From Thiotrichaceae bacterium UBA7357 (lineage in GTDB: Bacteria > Pseudomonadota > Gammaproteobacteria > Eutrophobiales > Eutrophobiaceae), in assembly GCA_002470825.1 (NCBI GenBank), contig DKOR01000014.1, positions 10,441 through 74,440 on the forward strand: a stretch of 64,000 bases of DNA, given 5' to 3'. A model generated the notes under the pieces. It was not told the DNA's origin. It searched no databases and saw only the letters and a program-made list of their open reading frames with translations. A program made the position numbers and the translations under genes. This document shows, piece by piece, positions 1-8,998 of the stretch; position 1 is the stretch's first letter; every line of letters starts with the position of its first letter.

Positions 1-63
1 CGAAAGTAAATGTCTCCCTTAACTAATTTAACTTTGAAATTACGGTATCAGAGAGTTTATTGT

Positions 64-84
64 TACCATGGTACTTCACGTGAA
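64..84. promoter_or_regulatory. two adjacent 10-bp palindromes
   Basis: TACCATGGTA (64-73) is followed after one base by TTCACGTGAA (75-84). Both are perfect palindromes. They lie about 155 bp before the symporter start in a 238-bp leader with no other clear feature. They could be operators for the symporter-nadC unit or for a gene off the left edge. No regulator can be assigned, and short palindromes also occur by chance. Confidence 0.3.
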
Positions 85-238
85 AGAAAAAAATTCTTCT
101 GAGCCTTAGCTTTTAAAAACATCTCAACTATTCAGAACAAAATGACTATTTCTTCATTCGACAATATTTAATAATAACGATTAAACTAGCCTGACTTAAA
201 TCAATTTTTTATTATCTCAATAATATAAGAGTAACAGT

Positions 239-1615
239 ATGTCTTGGGTACACGATAAGTTAAATATAGTAAGCAGCATCATTTGGGGGGAATATTTACT
301 CATTCCTCTAATGGTATTTGTGGGCGTATATCTGACGATAGGACTTCGCGCTATGCCTTGGCTAAAAATACCTCTTGCATTTCAAACGCTATGGCAAGGT
401 CGAAAGAATTCATCTGAGAAAAAAGGTGATATCAGTCCATTTCAAGCTTTAATGACAGCCCTTTCAGCAACTGTAGGTACAGGCAATATTGCTGGTGTTG
501 CCACTGCGATTTATTTCGGAGGACCAGGCGCAATATTTTGGATGTGGGTCATTGCGATCTTTGGCATGGCGACAAAATATGCTGAAGCTGTGCTCGCTGT
601 AAGTTATAGAGAAAAAGATATGCTTGGCAATTATGTTGGCGGTCCTATGTACTATATACGTAACGGATTAGGTGACAACTGGAAATGGATGGCCGCTTCA
701 TTCGCTTTTTTTGCAATGATTGCAGCATTTGGCATTGGGAATATGGTTCAATCACATTCTGTGGCAGATGAAATTAAATCAAGCTTTAGTGTTCCTACTT
801 GGTTTACGGGTACTATTATGGCAGCACTAACTGCCGTCGTAATTATAGGCGGAGTGAAACGTATTGCTCAAATAGCCTCAAAGGTTGTTCCTTTTATGGC
901 AGCAATTTATATTATTGCTGCGCTAGCTATACTTTCCTTAAATATAGAAAAAATACCTGCTGCGTTTTTACTCATTGTTAATAGCGCATTCACCGGCTCT
1001 GCCGCGAGTGGTGGTTTTTTGGGAGCATCAATCTGGATGGCTATACGCTGGGGCTTTGCTAGAGGTATTTTTTCCAACGAATCTGGACTAGGTAGTGCAC
1101 CAATTGCTCATGCTGCTGCCCAAACTAATGACCCGGTCAAACAAGGGATGGTGGCTATGTTAGGTACTTTTATTGACACTCTAATTCTATGTAGCCTTAC
1201 AGCATTTGTCATCATTGTTACAGGCGCATGGGAAAGTGGACTACAGGGCGCGCCTATGACATCACTGGCATTTTCAATTGGTCTATATGGTTACGGTAAT
1301 TATGTCGTTAGTTTTGGTCTGATCTTATTTGCCTTCACAACCATAATCGGTTGGAGTTACTATGGTGAAAGATGTGCAAGTTATCTGTTTGGAACATCGA
1401 TTGTATTTTACTATCGAATTGTATGGATTTCAGCGATTTTCATTGGGGCAAATGTAAAGCTAGAAATTGTTTGGGCTTTTGCAGATGTTCTTAATGGATT
1501 AATGGCATTACCTAACCTTATAGCCCTGTTGTTGCTGAGCCCGATTGTCTTCAGCAAAACACGACAATATTTTAATAACAAAAATTCAAAATGGTCATTA
1601 ATCAGAAAGATATAA
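239..1615 (+). CDS. sodium:alanine/glycine symporter, AGCS family
   Basis: Inner-membrane carrier that imports alanine or glycine together with Na+. The 458-aa protein is strongly hydrophobic throughout and carries the family signature GTGNIAGVATAI at residues 80-91, then GGPGAIFWMW at 94-103. A second conserved stretch near residue 270 includes RGIFSNESGLGSAPIAHAA. Its length is normal for the family, though at the short end at the C-terminus. The start is preceded by TAAGAG about 8 bases upstream. The last 25 bases overlap nadC, so the two are probably co-transcribed. The exact amino acid carried cannot be read from sequence. Confidence 0.93.
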   Translation: MSWVHDKLNIVSSIIWGEYLLIPLMVFVGVYLTIGLRAMPWLKIPLAFQTLWQGRKNSSEKKGDISPFQALMTALSATVGTGNIAGVATAIYFGGPGAIFWMWVIAIFGMATKYAEAVLAVSYREKDMLGNYVGGPMYYIRNGLGDNWKWMAASFAFFAMIAAFGIGNMVQSHSVADEIKSSFSVPTWFTGTIMAALTAVVIIGGVKRIAQIASKVVPFMAAIYIIAALAILSLNIEKIPAAFLLIVNSAFTGSAASGGFLGASIWMAIRWGFARGIFSNESGLGSAPIAHAAAQTNDPVKQGMVAMLGTFIDTLILCSLTAFVIIVTGAWESGLQGAPMTSLAFSIGLYGYGNYVVSFGLILFAFTTIIGWSYYGERCASYLFGTSIVFYYRIVWISAIFIGANVKLEIVWAFADVLNGLMALPNLIALLLLSPIVFSKTRQYFNNKNSKWSLIRKI

Positions 1616-2412
1616 GCGCAAATGTCACATTGGCATTGATCGAAGATGTTGGTAGTGGAGATATTACCGCAGAATTAATACCAGAAGATGCCTCAGCTTC
1701 GGCAATACTAGTCACTCATGAACATGCCGTAGTTGCTGGTTCTCAATGGTTTGAGGAAGTATTTAATCAATTGCCTGGTAATACGACAATAGATTGGAAT
1801 GTTTCAGATGGAGATGTCATTACACCCGAACAGAAATTATGCACAATTAATGGTTCTGCACGCTCGCTTTTAACAGGTGAACGAACCGCAATAAATTTTT
1901 TACAAACCATTTCTGCTACTGCAACAACAGTTGCGAGTTTTGTCGACATCATAAAAGATACTAAAACTAAAATATTAGATACACGAAAAACTATACCTGG
2001 CTTAAGGCTTGCTCAAAAGTATGCTGTTTCATGTGGTGGTGGCGCTAATCATCGTATTGGACTTTATGATGCTATTTTGATTAAAGAAAATCATATAATG
2101 GCAGCGGGAAGTATTATGCAAGCAGTTATAAAAGCAAGAGAAAAAAAACTACCTGTAGAAGTAGAAGTTGAGTCCTTGATTGAACTTGAAGAAGCATTAA
2201 AGGCGAAAGCAGACCAAATTTTATTAGATAATTTTGATCTGCCCTCATTAGAAGTAGCCGTAAATATAAATCAAGGACGTGCCAAACTTGAAGCTTCTGG
2301 CAATATAAATAAAGATAATCTCTATGACATTGCGAAAACTGGCATAGACTACATCTCTATTGGCGCATTAACCAAACACATCCGAGCAATTGATTTTTCC
2401 ATGCGCATGTAA
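1591..2412 (+). CDS. nadC: nicotinate-nucleotide pyrophosphorylase (carboxylating)
   Basis: Quinolinate phosphoribosyltransferase of de novo NAD synthesis: quinolinate plus PRPP gives nicotinate mononucleotide, CO2 and PPi, in the cytosol. The 273-aa length is standard. Visible family motifs are LIEDVGSGDIT near residue 16, GERTAINFLQ at 96-105, DTRKTIPGLR at 130-139, the HR pair at 154-155 and LIKENH at 163-168, which hold quinolinate and PRPP contacts. The chosen ATG lies inside the symporter gene and has no good Shine-Dalgarno, so translation may be coupled to the upstream gene. nadA and nadB are not in the window. Confidence 0.95.
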   Translation: MVINQKDISANVTLALIEDVGSGDITAELIPEDASASAILVTHEHAVVAGSQWFEEVFNQLPGNTTIDWNVSDGDVITPEQKLCTINGSARSLLTGERTAINFLQTISATATTVASFVDIIKDTKTKILDTRKTIPGLRLAQKYAVSCGGGANHRIGLYDAILIKENHIMAAGSIMQAVIKAREKKLPVEVEVESLIELEEALKAKADQILLDNFDLPSLEVAVNINQGRAKLEASGNINKDNLYDIAKTGIDYISIGALTKHIRAIDFSMRM

Positions 2413-2844
2413 TATTTTTAGAAAAAAACTATTGTGCTGATGAATCACTATACATGTTTGTTTATAAAAAATATTCCATACAATCTCAAAATCAACAATA
2501 AGCTTTTTATTAACGGTCGTAAAAAACATCAACCAATGAAGAAATAGAACACATATTATTAATAAAACTAGATATCTCACGCCCAGCAATTTATTTTTGT
2601 AGTCATGTTCTATACTGAATTAATAAAAGGGTTAGATACTTAGGGGATATATGAGCAAAGATATTGATATATAGGAATATAATGCAACATTATCTATTTA
2701 TAATGTGAAATTCTAAAAAAAAAGTAAATACAGGAATTTTTCCCGTATTATTCATGACTAACACTCTTTTTTTAATGTAATTAATTCGATACTGTTACAA
2801 TCAAATGATAACCTCAATAAGGTTCTAAAAAATGAAAGACTCTA
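2413..2844. other. 432-bp intergenic gap, no gene seen
   Basis: AT-rich region between nadC and the TonB-dependent receptor gene. A TATAAT hexamer occurs at 2678-2683 but has no convincing -35 at the right distance. No hairpin followed by a T-run was found, and no ORF with gene-like composition. It presumably holds the receptor promoter. Confidence 0.4.
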
Positions 2845-5253
2845 ATGTATAACAGCACTATTTTTAAAATTACTAACTTCATGGTAACACTGTTTGTGTT
2901 AATAACATCACAAAATATATTTGCTGATGATAATATCCTAGATAAAGAAAGTGTTGAGGTTATAGGTATTACACCGACACATGGTGTCGGACTTCCTGAA
3001 GAATTAATTCCTTATAATGTCCAGTCGGCATCAAGTACTGATTTAGAGGCAAGTCAAACTCTCGACTTAACTGACTTTATGAATCGGAACCTTGGCAGTG
3101 TTACTATCAATGATGCTCAAAATAACCCCTTACAATCGGATGTGTCATATCGTGGTTATTCATTGTCACCATTACTAGGCTTACCTCAAGGATTGGCAGT
3201 CTACCAAAATGGTGTGCGAGTTAATGAACCATTTGGTGATTCTATGAATTGGGATCTAGTCCCAGAATCATCTATAGCAAATATTAATCTAATCGGTGGT
3301 GCTAACCCTGTCTTTGGTCTTAATGCATTAGGAGGATCACTCTCCATTACGACAAAAAATGGTTTTACCCATCCGGGGCAAAATATTGAAACTTATGGTG
3401 GTTCGTTTGAGCGTATCGTTTCAACTATTGAGTCCGGTGGTAATAACGGTAAATGGGGTTATTTTATCACCGCAAATTACTTCGATGAGGATGGTTGGCG
3501 CGATGCTTCGCCATCTGATGCGTTAAATCTATTTGGTTCACTAAGCTATCGTGCAACAAAGACAACATTAGACTTATCGCTTAATCACGCGAATACAGAT
3601 TTAATTGGCAATGGTTCATCGCCCGTAGAACTACTCGAACTTGATAGGGCAGCTGTGTTTACATCTCCTGATCAGACAGAGAATAAAATGACAATGGTTA
3701 ATCTAGAGGGCACTCAGTGGGTCAACGATAGTATCCAATTAAGTGGAAATGCTTTTTATCGTAAAAATGAGACTGACAGTTTCAATGGCGATGGCTCAGA
3801 ATTTACTGATTGTGGTGGTGGTGACGCCGGTTTTTTATGTGAAGAAGATGATCTTACTGAGCCAATAGAAGACCAGAACGGAAATAACATTGCCGAATCA
3901 GTTAACGGAATTGAACGTAACGCGATAAACAATATCAGTAATCGAGAACAAGAAGGTTTCGGTGCAAACCTACAAACGAGTTTTCTGAATGATTTATTTG
4001 GTCATAAAAATCAGTTGATTTTTGGCACCGGCTACCAACAAGGACTTATCGATTTCTTTTCGACCGTAGAAATTGCATCGCTTAACTGTACTGTTAATGG
4101 GGAAGATTGCACTCTTGCTAGTGCAGATCGAGGCACATCAAGAACATCTCTCTTTGTACCTGAAGAAGGCACAAGCATTAAAGCCCATAACCGTGCATGG
4201 TCAATCTATGCGACGGATACTTTTTTAGTAACGGATAAACTCGCAATCACTGCATCAGTTCGCTATAACAACTCACATATAGTCTTGAGTGATAGGAGTA
4301 GTCAAAACAATCTCGTTGACCCCGAAGACCCAACAGCACTGAATGGTGAACATGATTTTGATCGTATCAATCCCGCATTTGGTATTACTTATAAATTTGA
4401 CAATAACATAGGCGTTTATGGTAGCTATAGTGAATCAGCTCGGGCACCTACGCCGATTGAATTGTTATGTGCACGTGAAGACGCTCCTTGTAATTTACCC
4501 AATGCATTTCTCGCTGATCCACCACTTGAACAAGTTGTCACCAAAAGTTATGAAGGTGGTGTCAGAGGCGCCTTAGGTAATGGCATCAGCTATAGTATCA
4601 GTGCTTTTCATAGTACTAATAACGATGACATTATCTTTGGTTCAACGGGTGGCACAACATCAAGCAGAGGCTTCTTTAGGAATGTTGGTGATACAGAACG
4701 TGTTGGTACAGAGGTTGGTTTAAATGGGATATTCAACAAGAAATTAAATTGGTATCTCAATTACAGCTATGTTGATGCTTCTTTTCAAGATGCTTTTGTT
4801 GGAATTAGTGCGAATCATCCAAATGCGACTGATTTAAACGGTGATGGAGATGCAGATGAAATTCAGGTCGATTCAGGAGACAGGATACCCGGTATACCTG
4901 AGCATACATTTAAGTTAGGCGGTTTATATAGCTTCACAGAAAAATTCTCCGTTGGTGCCAATATGATTTACAACTCTACTCAATTTCTGCGTGGTGATGA
5001 GAGCAATGAGCTGGGTTCTGTCGATGGTTATGCGATCGTCAATTTAAATAGTACTTATAAAATTAATAATACCTTTTCAATATTTGCACGTGTTAATAAT
5101 TTATTTGATACAAACTATGAAACATTTGGATTGTTGGGTGAAGCAGATGAAGTATTTGATGGTACGGGAGCAACGGGGGCATTCACTAGTTCAGTATTCC
5201 AAGGTGCGGGCGCACCCATTAGTGCTTTCGTAGGTATTTCTGCTTCTTTTTAA
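2845..5253 (+). CDS. TonB-dependent outer-membrane receptor
   Basis: Energy-coupled outer-membrane transporter. The 802-aa protein begins with a signal peptide (residues 1-27, cleavage after NIFA). A probable TonB box with VEVIG follows at about residues 36-40, and a plug domain at about 50-175 contains YRGYSLSPLLGLPQGLAVY and GGANPVFGLNALGGSLSI. A 22-strand-type barrel follows and ends in the usual terminal aromatic (ISASF). Some extracellular loops are cysteine-bearing and acidic (for example CGGGDAGFLCEEDD). The substrate cannot be read from the sequence: no siderophore or cobalamin genes are adjacent, and the nearest gene is a malonyl-CoA synthetase. Given the catabolic neighbourhood it may take up an organic nutrient, but this is only inference. 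Confidence 0.9.
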   Translation: MYNSTIFKITNFMVTLFVLITSQNIFADDNILDKESVEVIGITPTHGVGLPEELIPYNVQSASSTDLEASQTLDLTDFMNRNLGSVTINDAQNNPLQSDVSYRGYSLSPLLGLPQGLAVYQNGVRVNEPFGDSMNWDLVPESSIANINLIGGANPVFGLNALGGSLSITTKNGFTHPGQNIETYGGSFERIVSTIESGGNNGKWGYFITANYFDEDGWRDASPSDALNLFGSLSYRATKTTLDLSLNHANTDLIGNGSSPVELLELDRAAVFTSPDQTENKMTMVNLEGTQWVNDSIQLSGNAFYRKNETDSFNGDGSEFTDCGGGDAGFLCEEDDLTEPIEDQNGNNIAESVNGIERNAINNISNREQEGFGANLQTSFLNDLFGHKNQLIFGTGYQQGLIDFFSTVEIASLNCTVNGEDCTLASADRGTSRTSLFVPEEGTSIKAHNRAWSIYATDTFLVTDKLAITASVRYNNSHIVLSDRSSQNNLVDPEDPTALNGEHDFDRINPAFGITYKFDNNIGVYGSYSESARAPTPIELLCAREDAPCNLPNAFLADPPLEQVVTKSYEGGVRGALGNGISYSISAFHSTNNDDIIFGSTGGTTSSRGFFRNVGDTERVGTEVGLNGIFNKKLNWYLNYSYVDASFQDAFVGISANHPNATDLNGDGDADEIQVDSGDRIPGIPEHTFKLGGLYSFTEKFSVGANMIYNSTQFLRGDESNELGSVDGYAIVNLNSTYKINNTFSIFARVNNLFDTNYETFGLLGEADEVFDGTGATGAFTSSVFQGAGAPISAFVGISASF

Positions 5254-5443
5254 AGATATGCCCTTAGCTTTGTTATCAAAAAAGGAGATTCTTATTTTAG
5301 GTTTGTCTTTTATTCTTATAAAGTATGATGTTTAATGTGATTTAACAACACTAAACTTTATCAATCCTTAAAAATAAAAGATATTGAGGCTATATACGGC
5401 TCTTTATCGTATCCACAAGACTCGCCAATAAGTAGAGCTATTC

Positions 5444-6955
5444 ATGAGTAATCTATTCAAGCTTTTTGAAGAACGATTTCCAAAAGACTTATTACAATCT
5501 TTTATTGAAACTAAAGATGGAAAACAATATTGCTATCAAGATTTAATCAATCTTACTTCCAGCATCGCATCCACTCTGAGCAATGCGGGTATAAGTAAGA
5601 GCGATAGAATTATCTTTCAAGTAAACAAATCACCAGAAGCTATTTTTCTATATCTTGCTTGCATCAAAATTGGCGCAGTAGCAGTGCCTTTAAATTATGC
5701 TTACACGGCTTCAGAACTGTCCTATTTCTTAGATGATATAGAACCTAGCATGGTTATTTGTGACCCTGCTTCACCTATCATCAAGGAGAAGCTTTTACAG
5801 AAAAAACATAACTCAATTCTATTGACACTAAATAAGCATGGCAAGGGGACGCTATTTAATGATAATAATGCAAGTAATTTCGTACAAACAGCTGATGTTG
5901 TTGGAGATGATGTTGCTTGCATACTTTATACGAGTGGTACAACTGGGAAACCTAAAGGAGCAATGATCACTCATGAGAATCTATCTTCAAATGCAATAGC
6001 GATACATAAAAGCTGGGAGTTTAATAGTGATGATATCTTATTACATGCTTTGCCTATTTTTCATGTACATGGGCTTTTTGTAGCACTGAACAGTGTACTA
6101 CTTAGTGGGGCAACTATGATTTTCTTAGCTGAATTTAATGTTGATGACATTATTAAATTCTTACCTCGAACTACCGTATTAATGGGTGTACCTACATTTT
6201 ACACACGCTTACTCGCCCATGCTGAACTCAATGATAAGATCATAAAGAATATACGTTTATTTATCTCAGGCTCGGCTCCACTGCTTAAAGAAGTTTCCGA
6301 CAAATTTTATAAAAAAACAGGACACAGAATTCTAGAACGCTATGGTATGACAGAAACTATAATGATCGCGTCTAATCCATTAAATGAAGAACGCATACCT
6401 GGAACTGTAGGACAAGCTCTACCTAATATTTCAGTAAAAATTACTACTGAGGATGACAAAACTCTTGAAACTGGATTAACCGGAAACATACAAGTAGCAG
6501 GACCGAATGTATTCAAGGGCTATTGGAAGAATCCTGTAAAAACGCAACGAGAATTTACCAAAGATGGTTTTTTTAAAACCGGTGATATCGGTTTTAAAAA
6601 TGTAAACGGCTATTTAACAATAGTAGGCCGTTCAAAAGATTTAATAATTTCTGGAGGTTATAATGTTTACCCAAAGGAAATAGAAAATATTATAAATACC
6701 TTGGATGGTATTAATGAGTCAGCGGTAATTGGTATACCACACCCAGATTTTGGAGAGGGAGTTATTGCTATTATTGTTAAGGAGAAGAATAATAAATTCG
6801 ATGAATTAAATCTAAAAAAAATTCTCAAAAAAAAGTTGGCTACTTACAAAGTACCGAAAAGAATTTTTGATGTTAGTCAGTTACCTCATAATATCATGGG
6901 TAAGGTTCAGAAGAATAGCTTACGAGAAAAATATAGACATATATTTGATGAATAG
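5444..6955 (+). CDS. matB: malonyl-CoA synthetase (MatB type, ANL superfamily)
   Basis: Adenylate-forming ligase, most likely malonate + CoA + ATP to malonyl-CoA. The 503-aa protein has the AMP-binding P-loop LYTSGTTGKPKG at residues 161-172. It also shows wording typical of MatB: MGVPTFYTRLL near 246, FISGSAPLLKEV, ERYGMTET near 300, SNPLNEERIPGTVG, and the C-terminal MGKVQKNSLR containing the catalytic lysine. No malonyl-CoA decarboxylase (matA) or malonate carrier is adjacent, so the source and fate of malonate are open. The stop faces that of prpE across a 46-bp convergent gap that shows no hairpin. A related short-chain acid could be the substrate. Confidence 0.82.
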   Translation: MSNLFKLFEERFPKDLLQSFIETKDGKQYCYQDLINLTSSIASTLSNAGISKSDRIIFQVNKSPEAIFLYLACIKIGAVAVPLNYAYTASELSYFLDDIEPSMVICDPASPIIKEKLLQKKHNSILLTLNKHGKGTLFNDNNASNFVQTADVVGDDVACILYTSGTTGKPKGAMITHENLSSNAIAIHKSWEFNSDDILLHALPIFHVHGLFVALNSVLLSGATMIFLAEFNVDDIIKFLPRTTVLMGVPTFYTRLLAHAELNDKIIKNIRLFISGSAPLLKEVSDKFYKKTGHRILERYGMTETIMIASNPLNEERIPGTVGQALPNISVKITTEDDKTLETGLTGNIQVAGPNVFKGYWKNPVKTQREFTKDGFFKTGDIGFKNVNGYLTIVGRSKDLIISGGYNVYPKEIENIINTLDGINESAVIGIPHPDFGEGVIAIIVKEKNNKFDELNLKKILKKKLATYKVPKRIFDVSQLPHNIMGKVQKNSLREKYRHIFDE

Positions 6956-7001
6956 GTGATATTAATTGATTAGAGATATTATTTTATTTATAGTACTAAA
7001 A

Positions 7002-8888
7002 CTATGTATGTCGTTTTAATGCATTAGTAATTTCACCTAAAATTTCTACATCATCAATTGTTGCTGGTGTATTGTATATTTCACCGTCAGCAATCTTTTT
7101 CATTGTGCTACGCAAAATTTTTCCAGAACGTGTTTTGGGTAATCTTTTTATAATGATAACTTTTTTAAAAGCTGCAACAGGACCAATATTCTCTCTTACA
7201 CTTTCAATAAGTTCTTTAATAATGCTGTCTTGGTCAGTCACTACTCCACTGTTCAATACAACTAAGCCCATTGGTAATTGACCTTTTAACTGATCATAAA
7301 CCCCTATCACTGCGCATTCAGCAACTTTTGGATGGGCAGCCAGAACCTCTTCCATGCTTCCTGTTGATAAACGATGTCCTGCAACGTTGATAACATCACC
7401 TAATCGACTCATCACCCAAACATAACCATCTTCATCAATATAACCAGCATCCCAAGTCATATAGTAACCATCATAAACAGAAAGATAAGCATCAATATAA
7501 GCTTGATCATTTTTCCAAAGTGTCTGAGAACAACCAGGGGGAAGCGGCAACTTTAATGCCATTTTTCCCATCTCACCTACGGGCAATGGCTCACCTTTTT
7601 CATCTAGCACTTCTAAATTATAACCAGGCACTGGTTTTGATGTAGAGCCATGTTTTACAGGAAACTGTTCAAGTCCCATGCAATTTGCGGTAATAGCCCA
7701 ACCCGTTTCTGTTTGCCACCAGTGGTCGATGACAGGAATATTTAATTTTTTCTCAGCCCATTGTATAGTTGCAGGATCACAACGTTCGCCAGCAAGAAAT
7801 AGTGATTGTAGTGAAGATAAATCATATTCTTTAATGAAATGACCATCAGGGTCATTACCTTTGATTGCTCTAAAGGCAGTCGGTGCTGTAAAAAGTGCGT
7901 TAACTTTGTGTGTTTCAATAACTCGCCAAAAAGCACTTGCATCTGGTGTTCCAACAGGTTTACCTTCATAAAGAATCGTAGTGCAACCATATAATAAAGG
8001 AGCGTAGACTATATATGAATGCCCCACCACCCAACCAACATCTGAAGCAGACCAGAAGACATCTCCAGGTTTCATATTATAGATGTTCTTCATAGACCAG
8101 TTTAGTGCAACGGCATGTCCGCCATTATCACGCACAACCCCTTTTGGCTTGCCTGTCGTTCCCGAGGTATACAGAATGTACAGAGGATCCGTTGCATTTA
8201 CAGAAACACAATTTACTGCTTTAGCAGTTACGCTAGAAGCTTGCCAATCAATGTCTCGGCCTTCAATCAAGGCCGCTTCATATTGAGGTCTTTGCAAAAT
8301 AATACAAATTTTCGGTTTATGACTTGCTATTATAATAGCTGAATCAAGTAAGGGTTTATACTTTATGATTTTATTCACTTCGATACCACAGGACGCAGAC
8401 AAGATGACTTTTGGTTGAGCATCGTTAATTCGTGAAGCCAGTTCATTCGAAGAGAAACCACCAAAGACAACTGAGTGAACAGCACCTAATCGAGCACAAG
8501 CCAGCATAGCAATTACAGCTTCGGGAACCATAGGCATATATATGATTATCGTATCGCCTTTACGTACTCCATGTTCTCTTAATACCCCTGAAAAGTTTGC
8601 CGTTAAATCACGCAATTCTTTATAGCTATATCGTTTTATCGTATTTGTTACAGGACTGTCATAAATGAGTGCAATTTGTTGAGCATGTCCATTTTCAATA
8701 TGTCTATCGAGCGCATTGAAACAAGTGTTTAATTTTCCGTCTGGAAACCATTTGAAAAAGGGTGGGTTTTTATCATCAAGAACTTTTGTAAATGCTTCTT
8801 CCCAATCTATACCCTTTGCTGCATCAGACCAATATGCTTCAGGCTCCTCTTGTGAACGCTTATAATTTTTTAAATATTCAGACATCAT
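7002..8888 (-). CDS. prpE: propionate-CoA ligase (PrpE)
   Basis: Activates propionate (and more weakly acetate) to the acyl-CoA through an acyl-AMP. The 628-aa length matches PrpE and is shorter than acetyl-CoA synthetase. Motifs are the N-terminal acetyl-CoA-synthetase-like block (PEAYWSDAAKGIDWEE at 16-31), LYTSGTTGKPKGVV at 239-252, the WWQTETGW block near 390, and TRSGKILRSTMKK with the acylatable lysine near 590. It is the last gene of the leftward run that begins with gntR-prpB-prpC, which supports a propionate role. It lies 110 bp after ppsA and may have its own promoter. Either of two tandem ATGs (8888 or 8885) could be the start. Confidence 0.9.
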   Translation of the reverse strand: MMSEYLKNYKRSQEEPEAYWSDAAKGIDWEEAFTKVLDDKNPPFFKWFPDGKLNTCFNALDRHIENGHAQQIALIYDSPVTNTIKRYSYKELRDLTANFSGVLREHGVRKGDTIIIYMPMVPEAVIAMLACARLGAVHSVVFGGFSSNELASRINDAQPKVILSASCGIEVNKIIKYKPLLDSAIIIASHKPKICIILQRPQYEAALIEGRDIDWQASSVTAKAVNCVSVNATDPLYILYTSGTTGKPKGVVRDNGGHAVALNWSMKNIYNMKPGDVFWSASDVGWVVGHSYIVYAPLLYGCTTILYEGKPVGTPDASAFWRVIETHKVNALFTAPTAFRAIKGNDPDGHFIKEYDLSSLQSLFLAGERCDPATIQWAEKKLNIPVIDHWWQTETGWAITANCMGLEQFPVKHGSTSKPVPGYNLEVLDEKGEPLPVGEMGKMALKLPLPPGCSQTLWKNDQAYIDAYLSVYDGYYMTWDAGYIDEDGYVWVMSRLGDVINVAGHRLSTGSMEEVLAAHPKVAECAVIGVYDQLKGQLPMGLVVLNSGVVTDQDSIIKELIESVRENIGPVAAFKKVIIIKRLPKTRSGKILRSTMKKIADGEIYNTPATIDDVEILGEITNALKRHT

Positions 8889-8998
8889 CTGTCATCTATG
8901 TTTAGTTTAATATTCTAATTAAAATATTTTTAGTTTTAGTTTTGCTTATTTAACAATAAGACTTCATTTCTAAAAACCACAATACTTTCAAGTTTTAT

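Noticed and set aside
2368..2589. 73-codon minus-strand frame after nadC
   Set aside because: It overlaps the end of nadC, has no Shine-Dalgarno and no similarity that I recognise; a hydrophobic stretch arises from AT-rich spacer.
2738..2748. possible GGAA-TTCC hairpin before the TonB receptor gene
   Set aside because: Four-base arms with an AT-rich loop are too small to call a terminator or operator.
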